A stretch of 64,000 bases of DNA from JBILCM01 sp044353165. Its GTDB lineage: Bacteria; Bacillota; Bacilli; Paenibacillales; YIM-B00363. The stretch covers positions 51,644 through 115,643 of the forward strand of contig JBILCM010000001.1 in NCBI GenBank assembly GCA_044353165.1. Direction: 5' to 3'. A program made the translations under genes and the position numbers. The notes under the pieces are model-generated. The model made no database searches. It worked only from the letters and a program-made list of their open reading frames with translations, and was not told where the DNA came from. Shown one piece after another: positions 27,375 through 37,119 of the stretch; the stretch's first letter is position 1; every line of letters begins with the position of its first letter.

Positions 27375-29606
27375 TCATGATTGTAGATGGATCCGCTGCA
27401 ACCGCAACGCATTGAGCACCACGGCAACGGAACTCAGCGCCATTGCAGCGCCGGCGACCCAAGGAGCCAACAACCCCAAGGCTGCAATCGGTATCCCAAG
27501 TGCATTAAAGACAAGTGCCCAGAACAAATTTTGCCGGATGTTGCCCATCGTCCGTCGACTCATCGTCATCGCATCCGCAATGGCTCGAAGGTCACCGCGC
27601 ATCAGTGTAATATCCGCCGCTTCGAGCGCAACATCTGTGCCTGTGCCCATCGCCATGCCGATATCCGCGGCCACGAGCGCCGGGGCGTCATTGATGCCGT
27701 CTCCGACCATCGCCACCTTCATTCCGGTCGCTTGCAGCTGACGAACCTGCTCTGCCTTCCCTTCTGGCAGCACGTCTGCAATGACCCGATCGATACCCAC
27801 GGAAGCTGCCACTGCCTTCGCGGTGCGTGTATTGTCCCCTGTCAACAGAATCACCTGGAGTCCCATCCGCTTCAACCGCGCCACGGCCTCGGCTGACGTT
27901 TCCTTCACAGCATCTGCTACGGACACGATACCCGCATATCGTCCATCCATCGCCACGAGCATCGCCGTGCGTCCCTGCGCTTCTTGTTGCGCCAACATCT
28001 CTTCTGCCGCCTCGATCACGATGCCTTGCGATTGCATGAGCCGCCGTGTACCGATGAACAATTCACGCCCCTCGACCGTCGCACGCACGCCAAAACCAGG
28101 CATCGCTTCCAGATGATCGACCGCCGCAAGTTCTATCCCCCGCGACTTGGCTCCGGCCACAATCGCCTGCGCCAACGGATGCTCAGAGCCTTGTTCTGCG
28201 GATGCCACCAGCCGTAGGAATACTGCCGGATCCTCCTGCGTCGCATCCACCGCATCCATGAGGACGGGCTTGCCTTGCGTCACGGTGCCCGTCTTATCAA
28301 GCACGACCGCATCCAGCTTATTCGTGCGCTCCAAGTGTTCGCCGCCCTTGAACAGGATGCCCATCTCCGCCGCGCGTCCCGAACCCGCCATAATCGATGT
28401 CGGTGTCGCCAAGCCGAGCGCACACGGACACGCGATCACCAAGACGGCGATCGCCTTCTCCAGCGCCCCCGCCACATCGCCGGGTGCGGCGAAGAGCACC
28501 CACACGCCGAATGTCACGGCGGCAATCCCGACCACAACCGGCACGAAGATGCCGGATATGACATCGGCCAGCCGCTGGATCGGCGCCTTCGAACCTTGCG
28601 CTTGCGCCACCGCTCGGATGATCTGCGCAAGCGCTGTATCGCGGCCAACCTTCGTCGCCCGCATCCGGAGCAGGCCATGTTGATTCATCGTGGCCCCGAT
28701 CAGGGCATCATCCGCCCGTTTCTCCACGGGCATGCTTTCCCCGGTGATCATCGATTCGTCCACCGCAGATTGACCCTCGAGCACGATGCCATCGACGGGA
28801 ATTTGAGCCCCTGGGCGCACGAGGACGACATCGCCAAGTTTCACCGCATCGATAGGCATAACGTGTTCCTGCCCATCACGAATCACGGTCGCTTGCTTCG
28901 GTTGCAGCCCCATAAGCGTCTTAATTGCGAGGGATGTGCGGCGCTTGGCCTTCACTTCGAGCCATTTGCCGAGCAACACCAATGTAATCAAGATGGCGCT
29001 GGTCTCATAATAGAGCGCCGGTCCATGGTGGGTGGGTGCCGCTTGCACCGCCCAGACGATCGAGACAATCAAGCTATAGCCGAATGCCGCCGACGTCCCT
29101 AGCACGACAAGAACATCCATATTCGCACTGCCGTTCCTGAGCGCTTTATAAGCGCCGATATAAAAACCTCTACCGATGTACAATTGTACCGGCGCGGCAA
29201 GAACGAGTTGAAACCACGGGTTCATGAACAACGCCGGTGTCCAAATCCAACCTGTCAGCTGAAAATGCCCCACCATCGACCACAACAGCGGGAAGGACAA
29301 CACGGTAGCTACGATCAACGTCGTTCGCTGCTTGCGAAGGGCGGTCTCGCGTTCTCGATCCACATCGTCTGGGTCAGGCATGAATGCCGCTTGATAACCC
29401 AATTTCACAATGTGCGATTGAATGCGCGCGCGATCGACGGTCGCTGGGTCAAAGTCGATCATCGCTTCTTCCAATGCCAGATTGACTGTCGCTGTGTTGA
29501 CCCCTTCGAGCTTGCGCAATCCCCGCTCAATCCGGTTCGCGCAAGCTGCACAAGTCATGCCCGTGATTTGTAACGTAGCTCGTTCCATGTTATGCAATGA
29601 CATCAT
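27375..29606 (-). CDS. copA: Cu(+)-exporting P1B-type ATPase
   Basis: 743 residues. One N-terminal heavy-metal-associated domain carries CAAC (C19, C22). Eight membrane spans include the ion-binding CPC at 393-395. The phosphorylation site DKTGT has D437, and the nucleotide domain keeps HPLAQAI and [13 protein letters not shown] 29606 overlaps copZ by 17 bp; ATG 29588, six codons inside, is an alternative start that would not overlap. The coding sequence is visibly richer in G+C than its neighbours. It exports Cu(I) under CsoR control. Confidence 0.96.
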   Translation of the reverse strand: MMSLHNMERATLQITGMTCAACANRIERGLRKLEGVNTATVNLALEEAMIDFDPATVDRARIQSHIVKLGYQAAFMPDPDDVDRERETALRKQRTTLIVATVLSFPLLWSMVGHFQLTGWIWTPALFMNPWFQLVLAAPVQLYIGRGFYIGAYKALRNGSANMDVLVVLGTSAAFGYSLIVSIVWAVQAAPTHHGPALYYETSAILITLVLLGKWLEVKAKRRTSLAIKTLMGLQPKQATVIRDGQEHVMPIDAVKLGDVVLVRPGAQIPVDGIVLEGQSAVDESMITGESMPVEKRADDALIGATMNQHGLLRMRATKVGRDTALAQIIRAVAQAQGSKAPIQRLADVISGIFVPVVVGIAAVTFGVWVLFAAPGDVAGALEKAIAVLVIACPCALGLATPTSIMAGSGRAAEMGILFKGGEHLERTNKLDAVVLDKTGTVTQGKPVLMDAVDATQEDPAVFLRLVASAEQGSEHPLAQAIVAGAKSRGIELAAVDHLEAMPGFGVRATVEGRELFIGTRRLMQSQGIVIEAAEEMLAQQEAQGRTAMLVAMDGRYAGIVSVADAVKETSAEAVARLKRMGLQVILLTGDNTRTAKAVAASVGIDRVIADVLPEGKAEQVRQLQATGMKVAMVGDGINDAPALVAADIGMAMGTGTDVALEAADITLMRGDLRAIADAMTMSRRTMGNIRQNLFWALVFNALGIPIAALGLLAPWVAGAAMALSSVAVVLNALRLQRIHLQS

Positions 29607-29793
29607 ATCCTTGCGTCTCGATCGCTTCTTTCAATACCGCTGGATACAGTGTTGCCTCATCGTATTGGATGAATACCGTCCCCTCCTGCAGATTGACGGT
29701 CGCCTGTGCCCCGACCTCCCGCAATGCACCCACTACCGCCTGCACGCAATGTCCGCAACTCATGCCTTGAACTTTCATGGTGATGGTTGCCAT
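29590..29793 (-). CDS. copZ: Copper chaperone
   Basis: 67-residue single heavy-metal-associated domain with Cu(I)-binding motif MSCGHC near the N-terminus. It hands copper to CopA. It lies between csoR (23 nt) and copA (overlap), the standard Firmicute order. Confidence 0.94.
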   Translation of the reverse strand: MATITMKVQGMSCGHCVQAVVGALREVGAQATVNLQEGTVFIQYDEATLYPAVLKEAIETQGYDVIA

Positions 29794-29816
29794 CGATTCC
29801 AGTCCTCCTCTGTATC

Positions 29817-30146
29817 TTATTTCGTTAACTTGTGAATCGTTGTGAGTAATTCATCGACCACGTCTTGATCGCCCTGCTGAATTCGCTCAATCACGCAGCT
29901 CTTCATATGATGTTCTAATAACAAGCGGCCTACCCCGTTCAACGCGGATTGCACCGAAGCGATCTGATTGAGCACTTCATCGCAATACGTATCGCGCTCG
30001 ATCAAACCGCGAATCCCGCGAATTTGCCCTTCAATGCGATTCAAGCGACTCGTCAAATTGGACTTCACTTTCTCGGAGTGATGGCTTTTGCGCTTGTGAT
30101 GGTGATCGTGATGTGATGCATGCGGTTGCGAAGACATTGTATCCAT
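29817..30146 (-). CDS. csoR: Copper-sensing transcriptional repressor
   Basis: 109-residue four-helix repressor. The Cu(I) ligands of CsoR are present: C55 (DTYCDEV), H80 and C84 (HMKSC). A His-rich N-terminal tail (HASHHDHHHKRKSHH) precedes the core. ATG 30146 is chosen because GGAGGGG lies 9-10 nt upstream; an in-frame start eight codons earlier lacks this. It represses its own operon until copper binds. Confidence 0.93.
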   Translation of the reverse strand: MDTMSSQPHASHHDHHHKRKSHHSEKVKSNLTSRLNRIEGQIRGIRGLIERDTYCDEVLNQIASVQSALNGVGRLLLEHHMKSCVIERIQQGDQDVVDELLTTIHKLTK

Positions 30147-30168
30147 ACTCCAATCCCCTCCTTTTTTC

Positions 30169-30198
30169 AATATAGCATACCCCCCGACCCTATATCAA
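30169..30198 (-). promoter_or_regulatory. csoR-copZ-copA promoter with probable CsoR operator in the spacer
   Basis: On the minus strand, TTGATA and TATATT are 18 nt apart. The spacer contains a GC-rich stretch (TAGGGTCGGGGGGTAT) flanked by A/T, similar in style to known CsoR operators, which are G-tract pseudo-palindromes overlapping the promoter. It lies about 25 nt before the csoR start. Confidence 0.6.
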
Positions 30199-30242
30199 TT
30201 TCAAGAAAAATTGAGTGATGTCGTTCAATAAGCATACGTCGC

Positions 30243-30779
30243 TCATTCATGACTGCCCGAAGGTTGTGTAACATAGCGCAAATAATCATTCGCGCTTTGC
30301 TGTAACTCATCTTCACTGAGATCTGGAGCACGGTAGACGAGAAAAGGCGGAATATAAATCATTCCCGTCAGCAAGATTGTCGCTTTAAAAGGAAGAATCA
30401 ATTGCTCAATCGTATACAAGCTCTCCCCGTCCGGTCGATACGATTGTTGAGCGCGGCCAATACTCAAAGCAAGCCCGAATTCTTTGCCCCTTAACACATT
30501 GCCCTCACTTCCATAAGCAAAACCATATGTATATACTTCATCAACCCATTTTTTTAGAAGGGAAGGCGAGCTGTACCAATAGAACGGAAACTGAAAAATG
30601 ATGCGCTGATGGCTCGCCAGCAACTGTTGTTCTTTGTGCACATCGATCAAATCATTCGGATAATTTGCATACAAATCATGAACTGTCACTTGTGGAGACT
30701 GCAGAAGCTGTTGTTTCCACGCTTTATTCACTCTGGATTGTTCTAGATTCGGATGTGCCAAGATGACAATCGATCGCAT
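30243..30779 (-). CDS. Flavodoxin-fold NAD(P)H oxidoreductase (KefF/YwrO type)
   Basis: 178-residue FMN quinone-reductase-like protein. The N-terminal LAHPNLEQSRVNKAW phosphate-binding region and the FPFYWYSSPSLLKKWVDEV segment are family hallmarks. It lies 17 nt after the GntR gene in the same direction, so the two may be co-transcribed, but no functional link is apparent. Confidence 0.9.
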   Translation of the reverse strand: MRSIVILAHPNLEQSRVNKAWKQQLLQSPQVTVHDLYANYPNDLIDVHKEQQLLASHQRIIFQFPFYWYSSPSLLKKWVDEVYTYGFAYGSEGNVLRGKEFGLALSIGRAQQSYRPDGESLYTIEQLILPFKATILLTGMIYIPPFLVYRAPDLSEDELQQSANDYLRYVTQPSGSHE

Positions 30780-30796
30780 ACGATACCTCTCCCACG

Positions 30797-31576
30797 CTAC
30801 TCATTCATGCCTCGAAATAAGTTCACAAAATATCTGCAGCGGTCTCCGCGAATAACGGATTGGGATAACTCGGCCGGGATATTGTTCTTGATAAAGCCGA
30901 TCCGCTCTACGAACAATGCCGGTGAGCCTTTAGCAACTTCCAATAGCTTAGAGTGATAATCGTCAATGAGGACCGGTTCAAAAAAATCAATGACATGTTC
31001 CAAACGCGCTTGGAAACGTTCAGACAACGTGCCATATAAAGATCCATGTCTTTGAAGATCATGCTGTGTCAGACCGGTAAACAAATATTCTGGCAAAAAA
31101 CTGTGCTCGAATAAAATCGGTTCCCCATTCACGAGTCGAAGTCGGACAATTTTATAAACAAGTTGTTCTTTGCTTAAATGCAATTTCTCGCGAACACTCG
31201 CTTTGGGCAACACGACCTCGAAGTCGATAATATTCGATTCGGGGTTGAGACCTCTGTCAGTCATATCTTGGGCAAAGCTGTACACTTGACTTAAATTCGT
31301 TTCGATCTTAGGTCGACTCACGAATGTCCCTCTGCCTTGTTGCTTGACCAAGTAACCTTCATAGACAAGGCCGGTAATCGCCTGGCGAACGGTATTGCGA
31401 CTGGCTGAAAATTTCTTGCAAAGTTCAATTTCGGTAGGAATCGGATCACCGGATTGAAACAGACCGCTTCGGATGTCCTCTAATATCGCTTCTTTGATTT
31501 GTACATAGAGAGGAAACTTATCCGTTCCGCTCAGGTGTTGGGCTAAGGGTGTGCCCTCAAATTCATATGGATTCAT
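30797..31576 (-). CDS. GntR-family (HutC type) transcriptional regulator
   Basis: 259 residues. An N-terminal winged helix-turn-helix (IPTEIELCKKFSASRNTVRQ) is followed by a UTRA ligand-binding domain. ATG 31576 is chosen because AAAGGT precedes it; an upstream extension lacks domain similarity. It is divergent from the 11-gene catabolic operon, so it most likely represses that operon until a pathway intermediate, probably a sugar phosphate, binds (inference). Confidence 0.9.
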   Translation of the reverse strand: MNPYEFEGTPLAQHLSGTDKFPLYVQIKEAILEDIRSGLFQSGDPIPTEIELCKKFSASRNTVRQAITGLVYEGYLVKQQGRGTFVSRPKIETNLSQVYSFAQDMTDRGLNPESNIIDFEVVLPKASVREKLHLSKEQLVYKIVRLRLVNGEPILFEHSFLPEYLFTGLTQHDLQRHGSLYGTLSERFQARLEHVIDFFEPVLIDDYHSKLLEVAKGSPALFVERIGFIKNNIPAELSQSVIRGDRCRYFVNLFRGMNE

Positions 31577-31619
31577 ATTGGTAGGTACCTTTCTAATAAA
31601 TTGCACAGTAACATGATAA

Positions 31620-31628
31620 ATTATAGCA
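31620..31628 (-). promoter_or_regulatory. Probable extended -10 promoter of the GntR gene
   Basis: TGCTATAAT on the minus strand lies about 45 nt before ATG 31576. The -35 region is weak. Confidence 0.4.
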
Positions 31629-31684
31629 AAATGACATCGATTTTGTACAGTTTCATTTTCATAAAAAGGCTTACAAATTATAAA

Positions 31685-31739
31685 TTGACAAGATATCGTG
31701 GTATTTCTATAATACATACATACGTTTCTCGCTAAACGT
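31685..31739 (+). promoter_or_regulatory. Sigma-A promoter and putative GntR operator of the catabolic operon
   Basis: TTGACA (31685-31690) and TATAAT (31708-31713) with an ideal 17-nt spacer. An inverted repeat ACGTTT-6 nt-AAACGT at 31722-31739 lies at about the start site, where repressor binding would block transcription. The repeat's link to the divergent GntR protein is inferred from position. Confidence 0.75.
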
Positions 31740-31787
31740 GCATACATATTTTCGTTCGTTTATCATTATTCCCATTGAGGTGATCTC

Positions 31788-32633
31788 ATGAACAAATCAG
31801 CCCGGTTGAATCGGATGTTCGCCAGTGACGGGCGATGCCTTGATGTAGCGATTGACCACGGTGTATTTAATGAATTGACGTTTGTCAAAGGGATTGAGAA
31901 CATGCATGCTGCCATCGAGACGATTGTCGCATGCAATCCGGATGCAATCCAGTTATCCGTCGGGCAAGCGCCGTTACTGCAGAATATTAAGGGAAAGCAT
32001 AAACCGGCTCTTGTCTTGCGTGTAGATGTTGCGAATGTATACGGCAAACAACTTCCGGAGCATTTGTTCTGCGAGTTAATTGCTGAACCTGTAGTCCAAG
32101 CGATCCGTTATGATGCGGCTTGTGTCGTGGCGAATCTGATCTGCAACCCCGGACAACCGCAGTTGTACCATCAATGTGTACAAAATATCGTATCTTTGAA
32201 AGCTCAGTGCGATATGTATGCCATGCCGCTCATGGTTGAACCGCTCGTCATGAAAGTGAATAGCGAGAAAGGCGGTTATATGGTCGATGGGAATATCGAT
32301 TTGATCTTGCCCTTGGTTCGCCAAGCCGCTGAACTTGGCGCAGATGTCATCAAAGCGGATCCTTGTGACCCTGTAGACCAATTCCATCGTATCATCGAAG
32401 TTGCATCGGGTGTCCCTGTATTGCCGCGTGGCGGGGGCGTCACTTCGGAGCAAGCTTTATTCGAATCTACTCAATCATTAATGAATCAAGGATCCCAAGG
32501 TATCGTATACGGCAGGAATATTATCCAACATGCTCGACCCGCTCAGATGACGCAAGCGCTCATGGGCATTGTGCACGATCAGCTCACTGCTCAAGAAGCG
32601 CTGCTCGTGTTGCATGGTGAAGATAACAAATAA
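31788..32633 (+). CDS. Class I aldolase, DeoC/LacD/LsrF-like
   Basis: 281-residue TIM-barrel aldolase. VAIDHG (20-25) is the N-terminal strand signature, and the Schiff-base Lys is likely K189 in DVIKADPC. The phosphate-binding end reads VLPRGGG and GIVYGRNI. It would split a phosphorylated intermediate made by the FGGY kinase downstream. It is first in the operon, with GAGGTGATCTC before ATG 31788. Confidence 0.85.
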   Translation: MNKSARLNRMFASDGRCLDVAIDHGVFNELTFVKGIENMHAAIETIVACNPDAIQLSVGQAPLLQNIKGKHKPALVLRVDVANVYGKQLPEHLFCELIAEPVVQAIRYDAACVVANLICNPGQPQLYHQCVQNIVSLKAQCDMYAMPLMVEPLVMKVNSEKGGYMVDGNIDLILPLVRQAAELGADVIKADPCDPVDQFHRIIEVASGVPVLPRGGGVTSEQALFESTQSLMNQGSQGIVYGRNIIQHARPAQMTQALMGIVHDQLTAQEALLVLHGEDNK

Positions 32634-32679
32634 GATTCAATTTATTTGTTGATGAACAAACAGAGAGGATGTAATAAAT

Positions 32680-33726
32680 ATGTCAAAAGTTCGTGTCGCA
32701 GTTGTTGGTTGTGGTAGCGTTTCCAATAGTTATGTGCCTCATCTAGCGAATAACCCTTATGTGGAGCTTGTCTCTGTGTGTGACAATCGAATCGAATATG
32801 CGAAGAGGCATGCAGAGAAGTTCAACATTGCAACGCATTTTTCAGATGTAGATCGCATGATCAAAGAAGTCAAGATTGATTTGCTTGTCAATTTAACGTC
32901 GATGCCATTCCATGGCCCACTGAATCGCAAAGCGCTGGAAGCCGGCATGAACGTCTGGTGCGAGAAGCCGATTTCTACGGATTTAGCGGATGCGCATGAT
33001 TTGATGAAACTAGCACAGCGCAAAGGTGTGAATTTATGGGGCGCTCCCAACTCTCCTCTATCCCCTGCATTTGCTGAATTATCGAAGATTGTTCACAACG
33101 GCGAAATCGGCAAAGCGTGTGCCGCACAAGGGTTTTACGGCCATGGCGGTACGACTTGGGGCCCTTGGTTTTATCGCAAAGGCGGAGGGAGTTTATTCGA
33201 TCTAGGTGTATATAATGTCACCACACTCTCCGCTTTGCTTGGGCCTGTCCAGAGTGTCATGGCGATGGCTGCCATTGCTGTTCCGCAACGGGTCATCGAA
33301 GGAGAGAACGTCGTCGTCGAAGCGGATGACAATACAGCACTTGTCATGGACCATGGGCATGGTGTGCTCTCCGTGATCCAAACCGGATTTGTATTCCAAC
33401 GGCAGAAGGAAGATTGGACGATTCAAGTCATGGGTACGCAAGGCGCAGCCGTCATGGAAGGGTATGATTGGGGGCCTGCAGGCGTTCAGATTTGTGATGG
33501 ACAGACGGGAGTTTGGAGCCGGCGTTGTACAGATCAACAAAACTACGCTTGGGAGGGCGGCGCATCGTACATCGCAGAATGCCTCGCTACAGGCAAACAA
33601 CCGCGAATCCACGGCGAACATGCACTCCACGTGTTGGAAATTATGTTATCCGCCTTACAATCGTCAGAAACCGGTCGCAAAGTAAACATCGAATCGAATT
33701 TCCCTTGGGAAACGTATCGATACTAG
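32680..33726 (+). CDS. Gfo/Idh/MocA-family NAD(P)-dependent dehydrogenase
   Basis: 348 residues. The Rossmann domain begins with VAVVGCGSVSNSYVPHL, and the substrate-side motif WCEKPIST contains the conserved EKP Lys. The C-terminal alpha/beta domain follows. It oxidises or epimerises a sugar or cyclitol hydroxyl. It lies between the aldolase and the isomerase. Confidence 0.92.
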   Translation: MSKVRVAVVGCGSVSNSYVPHLANNPYVELVSVCDNRIEYAKRHAEKFNIATHFSDVDRMIKEVKIDLLVNLTSMPFHGPLNRKALEAGMNVWCEKPISTDLADAHDLMKLAQRKGVNLWGAPNSPLSPAFAELSKIVHNGEIGKACAAQGFYGHGGTTWGPWFYRKGGGSLFDLGVYNVTTLSALLGPVQSVMAMAAIAVPQRVIEGENVVVEADDNTALVMDHGHGVLSVIQTGFVFQRQKEDWTIQVMGTQGAAVMEGYDWGPAGVQICDGQTGVWSRRCTDQQNYAWEGGASYIAECLATGKQPRIHGEHALHVLEIMLSALQSSETGRKVNIESNFPWETYRY

Positions 33727-33767
33727 ATGCATGACACGATATTGCATGAGAAAGTTGAGGAGAATGG

Positions 33768-34634
33768 ATGAAACTAGGAATTTTTACGATGTGGATACAA
33801 GCGCAATCCATTGAGGAACTTGCCGAGAAAGTGAAACAGCATCAATTGGAATGTGTAATCCTTGATGCTTATCCAGGATTGGATATTGATTTAGACAACC
33901 CATCCAAAGCACATACGACGCGCATACGACGTGCATTCGAGGATCAAGGCATCTCGATCGCAGCCGTAGGCGGTTATAGCAATTTAGTTCATCCCGATCC
34001 AATGAAACGCAAAGCTGTCCATCAGCGATTCAAAGGATTGATGAAACTAGCACACGAAGTCGGTTCACCGATGCTCTGTTCCGAAACCGGAACGTATCAT
34101 CCGTTAAGCGATTGGCATTGGGATCCAGCGAATGCAACAGAGCAAGCGTTCCAAGAACTTGTCGGCACGGTCAAAGGCTTGTTGCAAGAAGCAGCATCCT
34201 ACGATGTCACGCTAGGGTTCGAGCCTTATGTGATGAATATCGCTTATACCCCCGATCGCGCCAGAAGATTTATTGAAGCGTTACAATCGCCCCTGGCCAA
34301 AATCGTGATCGACCCTGCAGGAGTCCTGACACGTGCTACACTACATCATCAGGCCGAAGTTTTGCAGGAGATGTTCACCCATTTATCCACTCACATCGGG
34401 TTAGTCCATGTTGAGGATTGTACAACAAATCCAGAAGATCATCTGAATTTCCACGGCGCAGGTCAAGGTGTCATCGACTATCCTCTATTTATGAAACATA
34501 TTGTGGCATCGAACTACAGGGGTCCACTCATTCTTGAGCACCTCCAAGAACACCAAATTGCCGCATCTCGTCAATATGTGATCGACCACCTCCATGAAGC
34601 ATTGTCGAAAGCAGGTGAAGCCCGACATGATTAA
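33768..34634 (+). CDS. Sugar phosphate isomerase/epimerase (TIM barrel)
   Basis: 288-residue AP-endonuclease-2-fold enzyme with the complete E-D-H-E metal set: GFEPY, VIDPAG, VHVED and LILEH. It resembles IolE/IolI-type cyclitol or ketose isomerases in fold. It overlaps the following small gene by 8 bp. Confidence 0.88.
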   Translation: MKLGIFTMWIQAQSIEELAEKVKQHQLECVILDAYPGLDIDLDNPSKAHTTRIRRAFEDQGISIAAVGGYSNLVHPDPMKRKAVHQRFKGLMKLAHEVGSPMLCSETGTYHPLSDWHWDPANATEQAFQELVGTVKGLLQEAASYDVTLGFEPYVMNIAYTPDRARRFIEALQSPLAKIVIDPAGVLTRATLHHQAEVLQEMFTHLSTHIGLVHVEDCTTNPEDHLNFHGAGQGVIDYPLFMKHIVASNYRGPLILEHLQEHQIAASRQYVIDHLHEALSKAGEARHD

Positions 34635-34923
34635 ACATGCAATTATTTTTAATATACGCGAAGGTATGACCCACGAAGAATGCGTGTCGATTATGGCATT
34701 AGGCAAACAACAACTCTCATTGATTCCAGGTGTGACCGGCATTACTTCCGGAATTGCTGTCAATGGAGATCAGGCAAAATATAAGTATTATTTCGTTGTC
34801 GATTTTGCTGATGAAAGTGTCATTGAAAGTTACAAATATCACCCGATTCACGTGCGTTATGCAGATGATTATTTTAGACCGATGGCTCAAGATCGTATCA
34901 CGACTAACTACATTATTGATTGA
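34627..34923 (+). CDS. Dabb-domain (stress-responsive A/B barrel) protein
   Basis: 98-residue dimeric ferredoxin-like barrel protein. MIKHAIIFNIREGM at the start and YHPIHVRYADDYFRPM near the end are typical of Dabb proteins. The family includes small isomerase- or cyclase-like enzymes and proteins of unknown role. Its place inside the operon, overlapping the isomerase gene, argues for a role with the sugar intermediate, perhaps as a mutarotase-like enzyme (inference). Confidence 0.82.
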   Translation: MIKHAIIFNIREGMTHEECVSIMALGKQQLSLIPGVTGITSGIAVNGDQAKYKYYFVVDFADESVIESYKYHPIHVRYADDYFRPMAQDRITTNYIID

Positions 34924-34931
34924 GGCGAATT

Positions 34932-35672
34932 ATGGAACTGCGTGTAGCCCGAAATTATGAAGAAATGAGCCTGATCGCAGCAACTTACGTGGCCTCCATC
35001 ATCAACAACAAGCCGGATGCACATATCGGGTTGACGACGGGCAGAACACCGGAAGGTCTCTATGCAATTCTTGCAGATTGGAACAAACAACAGAAAGTGA
35101 ATTTCACAAGAACACACATTTATTCACTAGAGGAATATTTGGGCGTGTCACCGCGTGATCCTCACAGTCTATACCATTGGCTCGAACGCATGTTTCTTGT
35201 GCCTTGCCACATTCGAGATGAACAAGTGCTCCGAATCGATGCACAACATATTGAACCTCATCTTGCTTGTGCAAACTTTGATGCTGCGATTGCTCTTCAT
35301 GGCGGACTCGATCTCGTCATCGAAGGCATAGGAACGAATGGGCATATTGGTTACAATGAGCCCGGTTCAGATGCGCAAAGTGTCACGCGAATTGTCAAAC
35401 TAACGAATGAAACGCTAGATTATAACTTTGATTATTGGAATCAACAAGTTCCAACTTATGGTATGACGATCGGGATGAAACCGATCATTGAAGCGAAACA
35501 TGTGATTCTTATGGCATCCGGACAACGCAAAGCACAAGCATTAGCTCTTGCCTTGCAAGGCCCGCTTACGTCGGATTGTCCGGCATCTTATTTGCAGCTG
35601 GCACAACATCTGATTGTCATTGCAGATGAGGCGGCCGCTTCCATGCTGTCTCATATCAGAGGAGGCGCCTAA
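34932..35672 (+). CDS. Glucosamine-6-phosphate deaminase/isomerase-like protein (NagB family)
   Basis: 246 residues. The phosphate-binding loop is GLTTGRTPEGLY, and the ring-opening motif is GIGTNGHIGYNEPG (N136, H138, E143). The base corresponding to Asp72 of E. coli NagB is replaced by Glu (E67 in SLEEYLG), so the substrate or reaction may differ. ATG 34932 has GAGG 6-7 nt upstream. It lies 8 nt after the Dabb gene and directly abuts the kinase gene. Confidence 0.88.
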   Translation: MELRVARNYEEMSLIAATYVASIINNKPDAHIGLTTGRTPEGLYAILADWNKQQKVNFTRTHIYSLEEYLGVSPRDPHSLYHWLERMFLVPCHIRDEQVLRIDAQHIEPHLACANFDAAIALHGGLDLVIEGIGTNGHIGYNEPGSDAQSVTRIVKLTNETLDYNFDYWNQQVPTYGMTIGMKPIIEAKHVILMASGQRKAQALALALQGPLTSDCPASYLQLAQHLIVIADEAAASMLSHIRGGA

Positions 35673-37106
35673 ATGGATGTTATCGTCGGCATTGACATCG
35701 GAACAACACGCGCAAAAGCGAAAGCTTTCGATCCAGAAGGTCGAACGTTGGCTGATGGTAGCGCGCAGATCGAGACTTCCCTCGATCAAGACGGTCATTA
35801 TGCGATGCAACGTCCCGAACAATGGTGGCATGCGGTTGTATCCGCCATACAACAGATGTGTCAACGACTAGGTAAGCACACGCAACACATCAAAGCGGTC
35901 GGTTTATCGGGTCAATGTCCGACGTTCACCTTGCTTGACGCTGATGAAGGGCCTCATGCGCAAGCTTGGTTGTATACGGATAATCGAGCGACGATACAAT
36001 CAGAGCGGTTCATTCATCAATTTGGGGAAGCGTTCATACACGAACGAACGGGTCAAGCGGCTTCCCCATTCTTCATCTTGCCCAAACTGCTGTGGCTTCA
36101 AGAACACCAACCTGCAAGGCTGAGCGGTTCCCCTTGGGTTGTGCAACCGAAAGATTATATCGCTTGGAAATTAACGAACCGGATCGCGACGGACCCTACA
36201 CACGCTGCTTGCACGTTACTCTATGACATCCATACGCAACAGTGGTGTGAAGACTGGATCCAAGCTTTAGGGCTGCATCCATTGCAATTCCCTGAAATTG
36301 TTCCCATCGATGAACCGCTCGGATCCATCACAACCTCCTGTGCGATGGAAACGGGGTTGCCTGCCGGGGTTGTTGTGGTGAATGGACTGGCGGACAGCTT
36401 GGCTGCTTATTGCGGAGCAGGGATGACAAAGACGGGCGGTTTGTTGGATATTTCAGGGACATCGACTTGTTTGCATATGGGCATCAGCTCACCGATCCCG
36501 GAGTTGACCGTCAATACGTACCCGCTTCATCGCCATCAACCATGGGTTGCTGAATTAGGGCTAAACTCTACGGGGAGCGCCGTTCAATGGCTCGCCACAG
36601 TATTGGGGTGTTCATTGGAAGATGTCATCACGTTGGCATCCCGCGCCGATGCTGGCGCTGATCAACTGATCTTCTTGCCTCACCTCGCTCATGGTGAAAG
36701 AGATCACCCGCTTCGCCGTGGGGGATTTATCGGGCTCACACACCAACACGATCAAACACATATGGCCCGTTCGGTATTGGAAGGCGTCGCTTTTGCGCTT
36801 AAATATAGAGCTGATTTGATTGCAACATTCACTCCCGTGAAATTTGTAGTAAGTAGCGGAGGCGCTACAGGCAGTGATTTGTGGAACCAAATCAAAGCAG
36901 ATGTCTTTGAACTAGAATGGGAGGTGATTCAGTCCACAGACACAACGCTTGTAGGTGCGGCAACCGTGGCAGCAAGCGGTGCGGGTGTCTCCTTCGATCA
37001 TCGAGGGGGTTCCAGCACCACTTACACGCCCAATACCCGGAACAAGAACGTGTACCAAACGATGTATCAGCGCTTTTTGCATTACGAGCAGCTCATGATC
37101 TCATAA
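35673..37106 (+). CDS. FGGY-family carbohydrate kinase
   Basis: 477 residues. The N-terminal ATPase motif is GIDIGTTRAKAKAFD, and the catalytic Asp is likely D241 (NGLADSLAAYCGAG). The adenosine motif is SSGGATGSDLWNQIKADV. It is closest in style to xylulose- and gluconate-type kinases. Its ATG follows the NagB-like stop without a gap. It supplies the phosphorylated substrate of the aldolase. Confidence 0.92.
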   Translation: MDVIVGIDIGTTRAKAKAFDPEGRTLADGSAQIETSLDQDGHYAMQRPEQWWHAVVSAIQQMCQRLGKHTQHIKAVGLSGQCPTFTLLDADEGPHAQAWLYTDNRATIQSERFIHQFGEAFIHERTGQAASPFFILPKLLWLQEHQPARLSGSPWVVQPKDYIAWKLTNRIATDPTHAACTLLYDIHTQQWCEDWIQALGLHPLQFPEIVPIDEPLGSITTSCAMETGLPAGVVVVNGLADSLAAYCGAGMTKTGGLLDISGTSTCLHMGISSPIPELTVNTYPLHRHQPWVAELGLNSTGSAVQWLATVLGCSLEDVITLASRADAGADQLIFLPHLAHGERDHPLRRGGFIGLTHQHDQTHMARSVLEGVAFALKYRADLIATFTPVKFVVSSGGATGSDLWNQIKADVFELEWEVIQSTDTTLVGAATVAASGAGVSFDHRGGSSTTYTPNTRNKNVYQTMYQRFLHYEQLMIS

Positions 37107-37119
37107 GGGGGATTCAAGG

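Noticed and set aside
27984..29102. Long plus-strand ORFs across copA
   Set aside because: They are antisense readings of a G+C-rich gene with clear P-type ATPase motifs.
35337..35352. Asn for Asp in the NagB ring-opening motif (TNGH)
   Set aside because: Bacillus-type NagB proteins commonly have Asn here, so it is not evidence for a changed function; the Asp72 to Glu change is the informative one.
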